DNA of 6,165 bases from CAYRPN01 sp964426135 (GTDB lineage Bacteria; Planctomycetota; Phycisphaerae; Phycisphaerales; Phycisphaeraceae): positions 1 through 6,165 of the forward strand of contig CAYRPN010000209.1 in the NCBI GenBank assembly GCA_964426135.1, given 5' to 3'. Made by a program: the position numbers and the translations under genes. The notes beneath the pieces were generated by a model. It had not been told where the DNA came from. It was given only the letters and a program-made list of their open reading frames with translations, and ran no database searches. How positions within the stretch are numbered: the stretch's first letter is position 1; each line of letters begins with the position of its first letter. Below, piece by piece: positions 6,149-6,165 of the stretch.

Positions 6149-6165
6149 ATTCCCCTCCCTCTTAG
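6149..6165. repeat. Edge repeat, right copy (inverted)
   Basis: These last 17 bases of the window are the exact reverse complement of 11-27. Only half of the palindrome seen at the left edge is present, and the rest would lie beyond the window. The 59 bases between the stop codon at 6089 and this copy hold no gene. Confidence 0.75.

Overview
The window is GC-rich bacterial DNA. It looks like a short assembled contig from an environmental genome, because each end lies in a copy of the same 17-base inverted sequence. The codon third positions are strongly GC-biased, Shine-Dalgarno use is uneven, and the content is a multidomain phosphatase, a very large repeat protein and a toxin-antitoxin pair. 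This would fit Planctomycetes/Phycisphaerae or a similar GC-rich phylum. No phylogenetic marker gene is present, so the assignment is only a guess.

Layout, left to right: (1) 1-299, a palindromic repeat at the edge followed by a non-coding leader with an operator-like inverted repeat and a possible promoter. (2) 300-2303 (+), a PocR-like / GAF / SpoIIE-type PP2C serine phosphatase of the RsbU kind, a signal-input protein. (3) 2310-2351, six imperfect copies of a GGATTGC-like heptamer. (4) 2382-3026 (-), a complete type II toxin-antitoxin operon, toxin first: a RelE/HigB (phage Gp49-like) toxin and an XRE/HigA-type antitoxin. It is driven by a very clear promoter whose -10 box lies inside a 20-bp palindrome and so close to the ATG that the message should be leaderless. 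(5) 3120-3210, a 13-unit heptamer array in three ordered blocks (5+4+4), G-rich on the minus strand. (6) 3291-6089 (+), a 932-residue protein of unknown function. It has an NTF2-like N-terminal domain, a methionine-rich amphipathic helix and, by my reading, five divergent copies of one alpha/beta module marked by a hydrophobic-I-D-W/F/V strand and a V-x-D-x-S-x-K turn about 52 residues later. (7) 6090-6165, a short tail ending in the inverted copy of the edge repeat.

The two large plus-strand genes are separated by the minus-strand toxin-antitoxin operon, so nothing here shows that they form one operon or act together. The toxin-antitoxin pair is a self-contained unit, translationally coupled and probably self-repressed. 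It is bracketed by two unrelated arrays of the same period (7 bp), which suggests it sits in a repeat-rich, variable intergenic slot. The least explained item is the five-module protein.
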